This document shows positions 10,835 to 21,290 of a stretch of 64,000 nucleotides of DNA, piece by piece. Position numbers and translations under genes: made by a program. Numbering within the stretch: position 1 is the stretch's first letter; each line of letters begins with the position of its first letter. The notes beneath the pieces are model-generated. The model saw only the letters and a list, made by a program, of their open reading frames with translations, had not been told where the DNA came from and did not search any database. The stretch is taken from contig NC_057922.1 of the NCBI RefSeq assembly GCF_018873765.1, positions 16,195,563 through 16,259,562 on the forward strand. Direction: 5' to 3'. The DNA is from Telopea speciosissima. Lineage: Eukaryota > Streptophyta > Magnoliopsida > Proteales > Proteaceae.

Positions 10835-11848
10835 GTGCCTTTTCCCAGTTCAAAAACGGTAAAATGCACTTTTAAAAGGGGGATAGGGCCATTAATGGAC
10901 CAATTAAATCGGACCATGTCTTCAAGTACCATTGAGGACTGGAGTTCAAACTCCAGTATTATCAGTAGTGATGAACTTAGGAGGGATAACCACCTCCAAA
11001 AATGGACCATCCCAAAGATTCCAACCAAACAAGTTTATAAACAAGACCTGTACAGCTTCACTGAAGCTATCAGTACAGTTGAACAAACAGTTGACTTTAG
11101 TCCGGAGAAGCATGAAATATGCCTCTTCAACCCAACAACCCTTCAACAGTTAAAACAAAAATATAATTATTTGCATATAGGTTTAATCCAAGTTGCGGTA
11201 AAGCCCCTCCATAGGGAAGGGCTAAACACATCCATCCTCCTGGCATTAAGAGACGCCAGGTTTCTGAACTTTGATGACTCCCTCATAGGAGCCATTGAAA
11301 CCAGCATGTGCTACGGACCAGTCCATTTTAATTGTTACCCAGATATCAATTTACCCTTAAAAGATGCTAACATACTAGACTCTTTAAAAATTAACTTCAA
11401 GTCCCATGGCTACAATATGAAGCCTGGATCAATACCCATAGCAGTAGTCCATAGGATCCAGTATAAGGCCATGAAAAAAATCTCAGGACCTAGGGCCCTC
11501 CAGAAATCTGAAAAAGGATACACCAAGTTTGTAGAAACAGATTTTGCTCATGCCAGGGCAATTCTACCCAGAATGACTAAATGGGATGACATTGCCTTCC
11601 CAGATGAATGGAAACTTCAGGTTCAAGTGCCCAGGCCACAGGTAGAAAATAAAGAGGTAGAATACATAACCCAAACCTGTGATGGCGAGGTGTCCATCAG
11701 GTTTGTTAGAAACCAGCCTAAGGACAAAGAACCTGCTGAGTCTTCATCCAGAAGACCCCCAGTAAGAAAAATCGTTGAACAACTGCCGAGCTTCAGTACT
11801 CGGGCACACCCTCAAATTACTGCCACTCATCCAGGACTAGTAACTTAA
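10835..11848 (+). CDS. Viral movement protein region (open, 337 codons)
   Basis: This open frame matches the caulimovirid movement protein (30K superfamily): a beta-rich core at about residues 95-215 with the conserved aspartate region, then a basic, proline-rich tail. In the virus this protein forms tubules through plasmodesmata. In related viruses the movement protein is the N-terminal part of a polyprotein; here a stop at 11846-11848 ends it before the capsid region. No nearby host promoter is evident, so expression is doubtful. A Copia or Gypsy origin is unlikely because those normally lack this domain. Confidence 0.75.
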   Translation: MPFPSSKTVKCTFKRGIGPLMDQLNRTMSSSTIEDWSSNSSIISSDELRRDNHLQKWTIPKIPTKQVYKQDLYSFTEAISTVEQTVDFSPEKHEICLFNPTTLQQLKQKYNYLHIGLIQVAVKPLHREGLNTSILLALRDARFLNFDDSLIGAIETSMCYGPVHFNCYPDINLPLKDANILDSLKINFKSHGYNMKPGSIPIAVVHRIQYKAMKKISGPRALQKSEKGYTKFVETDFAHARAILPRMTKWDDIAFPDEWKLQVQVPRPQVENKEVEYITQTCDGEVSIRFVRNQPKDKEPAESSSRRPPVRKIVEQLPSFSTRAHPQITATHPGLVT

Positions 11849-11976
11849 CAGGAATTAGACAACATGGAGGCATCCTTAGAGGGATGTATGATGAATTTAA
11901 AAGTTTAGAAAATCTAAGTGATTGATCAAACCAGGATGAAACAGTCACAAGGCCAAACTCCCCATCCTTCTCCCAG

Positions 11977-12747
11977 ATGGAGCCACCAGTAGGAAAGGTA
12001 GGAGTAATAATAGCAGACCAAGAGTTCGAAATAGACAAACCAATGTTAAGAAAAGATTTTGATCTTCCAATAAATAAAGACAAGAAAGAATGGTTTTTTA
12101 AAAACACTACTTCAGACCAACAAGCTAAAATCAGAGAACATTGGTATGAACAAATGAACAAACATAGAACCAACATAATATTCTTCACCTACCTAGACAT
12201 TTACGCCCAATACCATGGGTTAGAATACCCATTTGAAAACATGGCCCCAACCCAGAAGACTACAACTCTCTGGATAACAGATAAAGATGAGGAGATTGAA
12301 TCCATTCATCCTCCCTATAACATAATCAAGATAAAAACAGGAGCAACAGAGACCATAGGAGCCCCTTGCAGATCAACATCTGGAAACACTGAGAGCGACA
12401 AAAAATTAATCAGTCTAGCAAACTATTCAAACCAGCACCTCCTAACCATAGGAAGACAGCTAAATAGGATAGAGAACATAGTACAAACAAAACCCAGTAC
12501 TTCCCAGGGAATTTCACCATCTGAGGAACACCCAAGTACTCAGAGGCATAGGCCTCTATTCATACCTCATAACATAAGCTTGAGATCTGCAAAAGCTTTG
12601 AACAGAGCTGATGCATTGAAAGAAATTGAACAGAGGCTCAAAGGCTTAGTAATACCAGAGACACCAAACAAGGAATCCCAAGACTCGCGAGTAGCTCAAG
12701 TCGATGTAATAAGATCTCAAGAAAATAAACCCGAGTTCCATACATAG
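11977..12747 (+). pseudogene. Viral polyprotein segment between movement protein and capsid (256 codons)
   Basis: Open frame in phase with the viral order. It is lysine/glutamate-rich, with a region near residues 140-175 that could form a helix or coiled coil. It lies between the movement protein and capsid domains as in petuvirus-like polyproteins. It is separated from the upstream frame by ~130 bp with stops and ends in a TAG before the capsid region. Exact function not recognised. Confidence 0.55.
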
Positions 12748-12757
12748 GATTGAAGAA

Positions 12758-13800
12758 GACTATTACCAAAGGTCCAAGCCAAAACCCGTTTTTAGATCTA
12801 CAAATAGAGAACAGGGAATGTATCCCCAGGCCTCTTATCAAAGTGGCGTAATCTATGAATGGAACATAGACGGCATGTCCGAATATAACATCAAAAATAA
12901 GTTACATGAGATGACAATGGTAGCAAATGCCTCTAGGATAAAAGAAACTTTCGATCGAGCAAGAGCCGATCTTCTAGTCTCGGCTTTACAGGCCAATTAA
13001 AAGGATGGTGGGACTTCGTCCTAACCCAAGAACAAAGAATAGCAATCCCGTATGCGATGATTGATGACCAAGGAGAAGTAATCCAAGACAGGAATGGACC
13101 TATTGAGGATGCAGTAAATACACTCATCTTCAACTTAACCAAACATTTCCTAGGAGATCCATCTAAACTCAAAGATAGATCCATGAACAATTATCAAACC
13201 TAAAATGCAGAAAATTACATGACCTTAAGTGGTACAAAGATATCTTCATGACCAGAGTTATGTCCAGGGAAGATGCAAATCTCCCATTCCGGAAAGAAAA
13301 ATTCCTAATGGCCTCCCAGAATATTTTGTAAAAGATAAAACGAACCGAGAAAAGAGAACAACGGAGAAATTCCCTACGACAGTTACACTTATGGGGAATT
13401 AAATAGTATCATCCACGAAGAAGCAATGTCTCTTTGTACAGACCTAAGACTAGCCCAACAAATGAAAAAAAGAAAATAAGTCCTATAGAAAAGAACTAGG
13501 AGGGTTCTGTGAACAGTATGGGTTCCCTGCCCCAAAATCGGAGAAGAAACATAAAAGGAAATCCCATAAATTCAAAGAATCATCCAAGCATTACAAAGAA
13601 GACAAGTATAAAAAATATGAACCAAATAAGTACTATTCAAAACCAAGGTTCAATAAGAAAAAACGGTTCAACCAAACCAAAGCCACAGAAGAACCAAAAA
13701 AGGATGATACCAAAACTACCTCGGAAAAACCCAAAGGTTGTTTTAAGCTGTGGGAAACCAGGCCACATAGCCAAATCATTCGTAGAATAGCCAAAAGGGT
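12758..13800 (+). pseudogene. Viral capsid (gag-like) region with zinc knuckle, frameshifted
   Basis: Pieces of the caulimovirid coat protein core can be read in changing frames: 12818-13000, then about 13000-13200, then about 13210-13490. A lysine-rich stretch leads to a CCHC-type zinc knuckle at about 13740-13780. The knuckle is split by a one-base shift and lacks its last Cys in the open frame. Several frameshifts make it non-functional. Confidence 0.65.
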
Positions 13801-14440
13801 TAGCTTACTTAGCTGGACCGAGTACCCAAAAAAATATTCGAAATATTCGCTAAGTCGACTCGGAGGATTTGGACTCGGAAGAAGAGGTCTTCTATGAAGC
13901 CATCAACCAAATAAACCATGATCAAGACTCAAAGTCCGAGTAGCAAGTGACACGAGAACCGGATGCGATTGCATGCAAGCGCATAACCTCGCCATAAAAG
14001 GCGAATGCTCCTGCACCACCAGTGGCGGCTCGAAACCAAATCCATTGGCATGATAAGACAATCCTTCTTTGATGCCATTGAACAAATAGCAGGCGTTCAA
14101 ATTAGAAAACGTTGCCTCGAAGAAGCGGACAAGCTTTAGAAGAAAACAAAGAAAGACCTAAGGCTTATGATATAAACCAGGTCTTCAAAAGGTTTGAACA
14201 AAGAAAGACTGCAAGTAATTCAGAAAACACTAGAATAACAAATCTGGAAGTTACTACTCAAGATTTAAAAAGAGAAATAAAAGAAGTAAAAGCTGAGTTA
14301 ATTAAATCGAAAGGAAAGTCAAAACAAATTCGGAAGAACCGAACCAGGACAAGAATCAGGCTCCCAAAATTTCATAGCAAGCATATATACTTCTCCCCAA
14401 AAATGGCACGTAAAGGTCAAATTAACCATAGGCTCTTCCT
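13801..14440 (+). pseudogene. Viral linker with coiled-coil segment
   Basis: Between capsid and protease, frames are broken by stops. The 14112-14444 frame has a charged heptad-like region (residues ~20-75, K/E/L-rich) that looks like a coiled coil, as often seen in this part of plant pararetroviral polyproteins. No enzymatic motif. Confidence 0.45.
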
Positions 14441-14990
14441 ATAAGTTTTCTTGAGTAGCCCTCATAGACTCAGGAGCCCAGTGAATCGTATTCAAGAAGG
14501 AATAATTCCAACCCAATATTACCAAAAAGCGCACAGAGGCTTACCACGGCCGGTGGTGAATACATGAATGTTCAGTACAAATTACCGAAGTACATATATG
14601 CAATCGGGGCATATGCTTCAAACAAGCCTTTATCCTAGTAAAGAATCTAGATGGACAGGTAATTCTAGGACAACCATTCATAGAATTAATCAAACCCTTT
14701 AAAGTAACCAACAAAGGCTTAACCACCAAGATAGGCAAACAAAGAATTACGTTTGAATTTTTAGAACCTTCAGACCTAGAACAAATAGGACGAGCAAAAG
14801 CTGCATCTATAACAAAGGATCCTACCATTAGAAGTATAAAAGCCAAAGAAAGACACCTAAGTCATTTAAAAAATGAAATCATGCACATCAAGACTGCGGA
14901 ACAATTACAAGAACAGCCAATAAAAACCCAGGTTAATAGATTAAGAACCCAGTTCGAAGATAACCTATGTTCTGAATTATATCATACTAT
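14441..14990 (+). pseudogene. Viral aspartic protease region, truncated before RT
   Basis: The D-S-G-A active-site motif occurs at about 14465-14480 and a later I-L-G-Q-P motif at about 14665, as in retropepsin-like proteases. Stops fall on both sides of the active site. A helical charged segment follows and the homology ends at about 14990, just before the expected N-terminus of reverse transcriptase. Confidence 0.6.
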
Positions 14991-16292
14991 TATATAAATG
15001 TACGAATGAATGTTTTGTGGCTACTTTTTCACTTGACGATTTTATTTTTTATTTAAATATCAACTCTTTCTCATTATTCTCACTGGCTTTCATTTTAATT
15101 TACACAAATTGCTGGTCAAAATATTTTCTTACCATCAAACTAATTTTTTTTAAAATCTTTTTGGTCAAGTTACGATCAAACAACTTACCCCACTTTCTCT
15201 TCCGAATCTCGATTCATCTCTCTAATCCACCACTTCCTTCCATACCCATCTCCACCGCTTCCTTGCATACCCGCCAAACTCAACTGACTGCGACAGCAAA
15301 CCTGATTTTTTTATGTCCCTTTAAAATATTTTCTTAGGATCAAACAACTCAACCCACTTTCTCTTCCGAATCTCAACTCATCTCTCCAATCCACCGCTTC
15401 CTTGGATACCCATCAAACTGGTGGCGACAAACCTGATCTTTTGTCAGCAAAGTAAATTCTTGAAATTCTTAGGGTTTATGTGAAACCCTTTGTCCATGGG
15501 TTGTAGATCTGGATCCTACCCGCATTGCATAGATGGATGATGATACGTGCACGATAATCTGAAAGAGAAAATTAAATAAAAGAGAAATTATAAAGAGAGA
15601 AATAGAGGAAGAGAGATAAATTTGGGGCTTTACAGACGAAGCTACTGTCCTGGCACAATTAGGAGGCTGTCAATCCTCTTCTCAAGATAACTCTTAAGAG
15701 GTAATTTAGAGGATAATAATCTACTCCTTTTCATTCATAATCACTATTAAATAGGACTGAATAACCGTTACATAACTTACAACTCATGACTCCTCCCACA
15801 TCTGAATAATTAACCCACTAACACTGATAGTTATCCTAACTCACACTCAATATTAACTCATGCACAATACAAATATAATAATTAGTAAATATAAAATAAT
15901 AGTTAATATATATAAATAACCATATAATTAGATACGTAACAGATGAGCTAGAAGAGAATTGGTCATTGCGTCTCATAAGCATAAAAAAGAGACAAATCAA
16001 CTATGTTGGCATGCAAGAGAGAGAGTCCCAGCTGGGAAGAAGAGTGTTCGCCGTGTTGCATGTGCTGCAACTTGGGAAGTTTCCTTTAATTTCTTGGTCT
16101 GAGTATCCAATGCAAACAGGCTCGATTCCGCTTTGAGTTTCTGACCAATCTTTTCTTCTGGGTCGGAACATGAGGCCCAAAATTTTAGTTATCACATTGT
16201 GAGTGCATCTTGTTTTGTTGGTAAGAGGTGAAGTAAAATAAAATTTTCATTGCTGAAATGAAGGGAAATTGAATGATAGAGAGATAAGTATC

Positions 16293-16324
<32 letters not shown>

Positions 16325-16600
16325 TTTGAATGATAGAGAGAAAAGTGTCCTCTCTCTCTTTCTCTCTCTGTATATATATATATATATATCATATTATATT
16401 ATAATATTATATTATTATATTATTATATAAATGTATAAATTCATATTTTCTGACTATTTTTTCATTTGCTTATTTTATCTTTCTTTTTTATTTAAATATC
16501 ATTACACTTTTATTGTTTTTCATGTCATTCATACCTATTTATTTTATAACAATGGTATCCTTGATCTTTAATTTATTCTTGTTAATTCTAAAATACATTA
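14991..16600. other. Non-viral debris with internal duplications
   Basis: No gene recognised. The start (14985-15110, TATTATATAAATGTA onward) resembles 16411-16560 in the same orientation. 15176-15300 and 15340-15440 share the text CCCACTTTCTCTTCCGAATCTC. CT and TA runs lie at 16292-16326 and 16350-16430. Confidence 0.5.
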
Positions 16601-16610
16601 CCTTTTCTTG

Positions 16611-16770
16611 CAAACCCTCGCCCATTCTTTGCAAGTTCTCTCTCCCCGAACGACCTTCCATGGATTTGTCTAAAACCCTCTCTACATTGCCCTTTTCTTG
16701 CAAACCTTCACCCTCTCTTTGCACGATCTCTCTCTCCACGAACGACCGTCCATGGATTTCTCTAAAACCC
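16611..16770. repeat. 80-bp tandem duplication
   Basis: CCTTTTCTTGCAAACC starts at 16611 and 16691; each copy contains an in-frame ATGGATTTSTCTAAAACC. A 99-codon frame (16698-16997) covers the second copy but shows no known domain; not called as a gene. Confidence 0.7.
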
Positions 16771-17287
16771 TCTTTCTCCTCATTCATTCTATCTCCCTTC
16801 GCCGGACGAGTACGAGTAAGCAGCTTCTGCTCCGTCCAACTCAGAATGTACATAACCCAGATCCGAGGCATCTTCTTCATCATTCTATTGCAGGTAATGG
16901 TTTTCAGATTCTTGAATTTGTTACATGGCATCAGGGTGGGTTCGATCAGTGGGTTGAAATTGTTTCTTCTCTCCCGTGTTTTGAGAGTCTCTTTTAGGGT
17001 TTTCATGGTGGTGTGCGGCCATTGCATCAATTTGAAAACAAGAATTTAATCATGATGTTATCTCCTCTCTGCACATGGAGTTTTCTGCTGATGATATACA
17101 TTCTCTGTGTATGAGGTTTTCTTGTTGGATTGTTGAAGATCAACACCTTATGGCAACCCAGTTTTGGCTGTCATTTTGCCCCTTGCGGTACCCTGATTTG
17201 CAAATATACTATCAGCACTCCTATTTTGGGGAATTTTCTGGTCTCAGGTGGTACTTTTGAAACTGATTTGAGTTTGTTGGAGTTGTC

Positions 17288-17489
17288 TTATGCCAAAGCC
17301 TTTGTGACGACTAATAAATCCCCATTTGTGCATAGGAATTTACGTTTCTTTCCAACGAGACGAGTTGCGACACCAATAATACCGGCGGTGAGGATTGCGG
17401 CAATAGCGATCATCTTAAGAACCAACGCTTTTTGAGTTGTCTCGGCAATCTCCGGATATTTTTGGATCACCACAATTCGTTGTAGCCAT
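17288..17489 (-). pseudogene. ZIP metal transporter fragment (N-terminal exon)
   Basis: Minus strand reads ALVLKMIAIAAILTAGIIGV, then LVGKKRKFL, then NGDLLVVTKALA. This is the first transmembrane helix and following loop of plant ZIP zinc/iron transporters. A start ATG at 17489 opens a cysteine-containing N-terminus in a different frame, so a one-base shift lies between them, and a stop follows KALA where the family continues KAFAAGVILATG. Only ~65 residues of a ~350-residue protein remain. It is a captured or filler fragment within the insertion. Confidence 0.65.
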
Positions 17490-17539
17490 GGATTCGGAGA
17501 CAAACTGTGAAAGAGTTTCTTCGATCAAGACGAAGAAGA

Positions 17540-17638
17540 AGAAACACTAATTAAAAAAAAAAAAACTTAATTTCTAATTGATATATCATCCATCCAACGT
17601 ATCTCTCTTCCCTTCTTCTACCATCTTTCTAGCAAAGA

Positions 17639-17677
<39 letters not shown>

Positions 17678-19570
17678 CATACTGTCTCTCCTCTCAAGGT
17701 AAGTAATTTTGATTATTCTTGTGGTGGAGATTGTATGCTGCAATGTAGTATGGAAATTTAATGTTTTCTTGATTTCTGTCCTTTCCACCGTAAGTAAGCG
17801 TTTCACTGTTTTATTTGTCTTTATTTTATATTTCTTCCTTTTTTAACTATTGTTTCCTTGTTATGTAATTTAACAGGTATTTTATGATCTTTACTTGCAA
17901 CTTTTTCCTTTTCAATTTTTTGGTATACATTGTATGCATTTTTTCTTCTGGCCAAGATAATCTTAAGGTACGTACTTTAGAGTTGTAACCATAGTGATTG
18001 GTGGGTGAAGGAGAGGTTAATGTTTGATATATGCAGAAATTTGGATGAAGTAAAAAGGAAAAAGGAAGAGCGCTTTTACTGGCCAAGGTTTCTATTGTTT
18101 GCAAAATTAGATTAAGACTGCTCATTTTCTTAGCCAACATGATATTTGATTTTTCTCACTTTATGACCTCCTATATATGCTTCTGCAAACGTTTTTATTT
18201 ACTCTAGATAACAGCAACCACATCTGGAAATAAGGCTATTGAATTTGTCATGATCTTTTACCTTGCTGAATTGTTTTTTCCTTCTCAACTACCAAATATT
18301 GACCAATTAAAACTAAATGAGAATTAAATCCATGTTCATGCATATTGTAATAGAATCACCAACTAAAAATTGTCAATAGCAGAAAATCAAGATCAATTTT
18401 CCAAACTTACCAAGAGATAGCAATCACTGTCCTTTTCAATAGCAATAACAACCCAATTACTTGTGAAGAGATTATTATTGCATGTGGAGTTGAAGAAGAT
18501 CCATGATGGGACAAAGTATTCTAGGCCCTCTCTTTTTATTATATTTTTTTCTCATTACTTTTATTTTTAACAAACTATTGATATCCTTCTCACAAACCCT
18601 ATTCTATGCTCAAAACCTCCTTTAAACCACTATCTTGAAACCCACTTTTTGTTTTTTGTTTTTTTTTTTTTAGGTTTTTCTCAATTGCTATCACAGGGGC
18701 TTTGTTTACTTATCTTCTTCCTTCGACAAGGAGGTCTCCCTCACCATCATGGTTGCCAACAGAGGGAGCAACACCACCACCACCCTCTCTAGCAGAAGCA
18801 GATCCACCAAAGACATCACATTCTACCCTCTAACTTTGTCCATTCTCTCTCTCTCTCTCTCTCTCTATTTCTCTTCATTGAACTCTCTTTCTCCTCCATG
18901 TAAATTGCCAACAGATCTACATACTAACACAAGTAAAAGCAGAGGAGCCCAAGATCAAAGCTTCCACTCTCTAGAACACTTAGATGCACCCTTCATTGAT
19001 TCTATATCCCAGCTAAATCAGCATTGTTTTTTTCCTTGATGGTAAAATTTGTTCAATCATGCATGCTTGGTCTGGTTTATTTGGGTTGTTTCAATCTATC
19101 CAGCCCTCCTTTGATCTGTTCTTTCTATTTGAAAGCTTAATAGGGCTTGTTGAAAGTTGAATTGGTGTGGAGGTGTTCAAATAGCTAGCCTAGCTAGATT
19201 AAATTAAGGTTGATTAATATTTCTAGTAAATAGACCCATATCGACAGGATAAAATTAAACCAAACTTGTGGGAAAAGAAAATATGATTTGTTATACGAAA
19301 ACTATTCAAGAATTATGAGATCTTGTCCATTTTTGAATGGCCACGTTTGAGTTGCTATTTCATACATCGGAATCTCTTATCATGTTTACAAATTAATTCA
19401 TCAACTCCTTTTCTCCATAAGCGACCCTCCGCTCTCCGGGTCTTGTCGGGAATGTGGTGTCGGACCCTCCCCGTCTCTGGTGGTGGTTCCGGAGGTAGAG
19501 AGTGGAGGAGGTTGAAGGTGGCGCTCCCTTGAAGGTTCCATCCATTGATGGAGAGGACAAAAGAAAAGAA
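17540..19570. other. No recognised gene; CT/CA microsatellites
   Basis: (TC)n(AC)n at about 17640-17676 is followed by a GTAAGT that could be a 5' UTR donor. A 96-codon frame at 18749-19039 starts MVANRGSNTTTT and is Ser/Thr-rich with a CT-repeat core; no family recognised. AT-rich otherwise. Confidence 0.4.
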
Positions 19571-19574
19571 GAAG

Positions 19575-20233
19575 ATGGGCTTGAATGGGTTTAATGGGAT
19601 TGGCGAAGAGACGCATTTCGATCCAAGTAATCCTCTCCGTTAGTTTGGGCGACATTCGAACGACCATGCCTAAACATTGTTGGGTTAAGGATCCCTTAGC
19701 TCAATGAGCTATGTTGTTAGAGATGTGGTTGTGGTTCTTGGGTTAGCTGCTCTTGCGCTTATCTCAACATTGGCTTATGCGGCCTCTCTATTGAGAACAA
19801 CGCCAGGGAACCATGTTAAGATACTTTTGTTCTTGGCCATAGGTGGTAAATTAAAACCCCATTTCTTCTCGATTTTTTGTGTAGTGGGTTTTATCCATCC
19901 ACCTTTTTAATTTTCACGCTCTTGATGCAATTTGTGTTTGGAATGTTGATGAGTACGGTGGCCATGGAAGCTTTTCCAACAACCCTCAGTTAAATAGTGT
20001 ATCCTACCATGGATGGTATGTTTTGTTAAAGATTCTCTTTTTCCCCCACTATCTTCTTTTGATATGTAAGAATATAGATTTGTGTATTTGACGAGTAGCA
20101 GAGACTTAATGGCTTCATGAGGTCCGACATTTGATGGTATTACATTTTGATGAATCGCAGGGAGAATTAGCCACGTGCAATCGCATCACCGTAACCATGG
20201 GCATGTCGAGAACGATGAATCCTGGCACCGCTG
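19575..20233 (+). pseudogene. FAD3: Omega-3 fatty acid desaturase fragment (exons 1-2)
   Basis: In shifting frames the text matches plant omega-3 desaturases, which add the 15,16 double bond to linoleate: FDPSNP, then a shifted IPKHCWVKDP-like stretch, SMSYVVRDVVVVLGLAAL (19704 onward) and GSFSNNPQLNS. Exon 1 ends at 20015 and exon 2 (20161-20233) gives RISH, HHRNHGHVENDESWH, the second histidine box. The first box (HDCGH) is degraded to a GGHGS context. Frameshifts separate the blocks and exons 3-8 are missing. The absence of a transit-peptide-like leader suggests the ER type, weakly. Confidence 0.75.
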
Positions 20234-20514
20234 GTAACTTTCATTGGTTTTTTTCGGTTTCTTTTCTTTAGTACTCAATCATCTTTAATTTCAATCCAAA
20301 TCTGCTTGAAGGAAGACGATGTTCTTGTTCGCCGGAGAAAGAAGTCGTCACTTTAACAAGGAGGTGTTCATTGGCCGGAGAAGGAAGCGATGTTCTTGTT
20401 CCTCCCATTTCCCGCAAGTGATGAAGTGAAGAGGAAGGATTTGGAAGAAGGGTATTTTTGGTCATATAAAATTCTATATATATATATATATATATATTAT
20501 TGATATAGATTATT
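20234..20514. repeat. Right edge of composite insertion with (TA)n
   Basis: No gene. A TA run occupies about 20475-20497, matching the AT run at the left border. Confidence 0.5.
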
Positions 20515-21290
20515 GATTAGATCCTTGGTAATGTATCCAAGACATCCTTGTAGAAGGTTTCCTTTAAAAAAATCAAATCCAACCAACAATTGCTTAGCTC
20601 TTAGCTCAATTTGGTGATGAGCCGTGGTGATCGCTTCATACCCATGCTCATCAAGAGGTCTCGAGTTCGAGTCTCTTGGTTGGTATCTTATCCCCTCCTC
20701 GGTTTGATCCCCCCCCCCCTTCTATCAACTATATATGTAAAAATTCCCAATTAACCAAAAAAGAAAAAAAAATCAAATCCATCTGTCAACTTTGCGTCAC
20801 AAGATCGGAATCATGTGTCTATGGATCACTTTTAGATCCTTTACCCCTTAAAAATGCTCTATCGATCTCTCACTCACTTTTGCATCCAGCATTGCGGCCA
20901 TCGATCGTTAAAAAACCAGACCTCCGATTGTTTTTCTTTAACCCTTTTAATGGGCCTATTCCTCCATACGAATAGACCAATGGGAGTTTATTGGTCTAAA
21001 ACTGATCCATTCATAGCTTGACTAGTCCTCATGTATTGTATTGTTTCTAATGTGCATGCAATGCTTTTTCTATGGGAGGTGTGAGACCCACCTTTGAAAT
21101 GTAGGACCTATGCCTGTGGACAGTGTGAGATCCAATAGGGAGATCCCCATGTGACTTGCATAAATAATTGATCGATATATGATATGACTCCCCTATTTCT
21201 TTGCCCTCATGGATGTGCCTTGCTTTATAAAATTGGAATCTAATTTGGGGGTTCTTTAGATGACTAAGCTTTGGGTCCCTATTATATATT
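20515..21290. repeat. Flank continuing the duplicated block (paralogue 33165-33970)
   Basis: GATTAGATCCTTGGTA, then CATCCAGCATTGCGGCCAT and later text align to 33165-33970. It continues the flank interrupted at 10640. No gene. Confidence 0.75.
20582..20765 (+). mobile_element. tRNA-derived SINE with target duplication
   Basis: A-box-like TAGCTCAATTTGG and B-box-like GAGTTCGAGTC are followed by an A-rich tail. Flanking copies of AAAAAAATCAAATCCA (20566-20581 and 20766-20781) are the target duplication. The paralogous site at 33210-33220 is empty, confirming insertion. Confidence 0.8.

Larger units (their letters stand above)
10661..14996 (+). mobile_element. Endogenous caulimovirid (petuvirus/florendovirus-like), 5' half only
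   Basis: Order: tRNA-Met primer site, movement protein, capsid region, zinc knuckle, coiled-coil linker, aspartic protease. That is the polyprotein order of petu- and florendoviruses. The copy stops where the reverse transcriptase should begin; no RT or RNase H of this lineage is found. Frameshifts and stops break it downstream of the movement protein, so it cannot be functional. Genus assignment needs the missing RT. Confidence 0.8.
10660..20475. other. ~9.8-kb composite insertion between (TA)n tracts
   Basis: Left flank 10600-10640 and right flank 20500-20580 are contiguous in the paralogous block at 33106-33190, which lacks everything between. The insertion is bordered by AT runs at 10639-10659 and 20475-20497. 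It holds the endogenous viral segment (10661-14990) followed by non-viral debris with fragments of host genes. Confidence 0.75.

Noticed and set aside
10835-11848. Reading the 337-codon frame as an LTR retrotransposon gag
   Set aside because: The fold pattern and position after the primer site fit a pararetroviral movement protein, and no LTRs flank it.
16513-17049. 178-codon plus frame and 163-codon minus frame over 16.5-17.0 kb
   Set aside because: Both run through an 80-bp tandem duplication and opposite strands are open together, as expected from composition; no domain seen.
18749-19039. 96-codon Ser/Thr-rich frame as a gene
   Set aside because: Low-complexity core, no recognised domain, and location in the debris of the composite insertion; kept only as a note.
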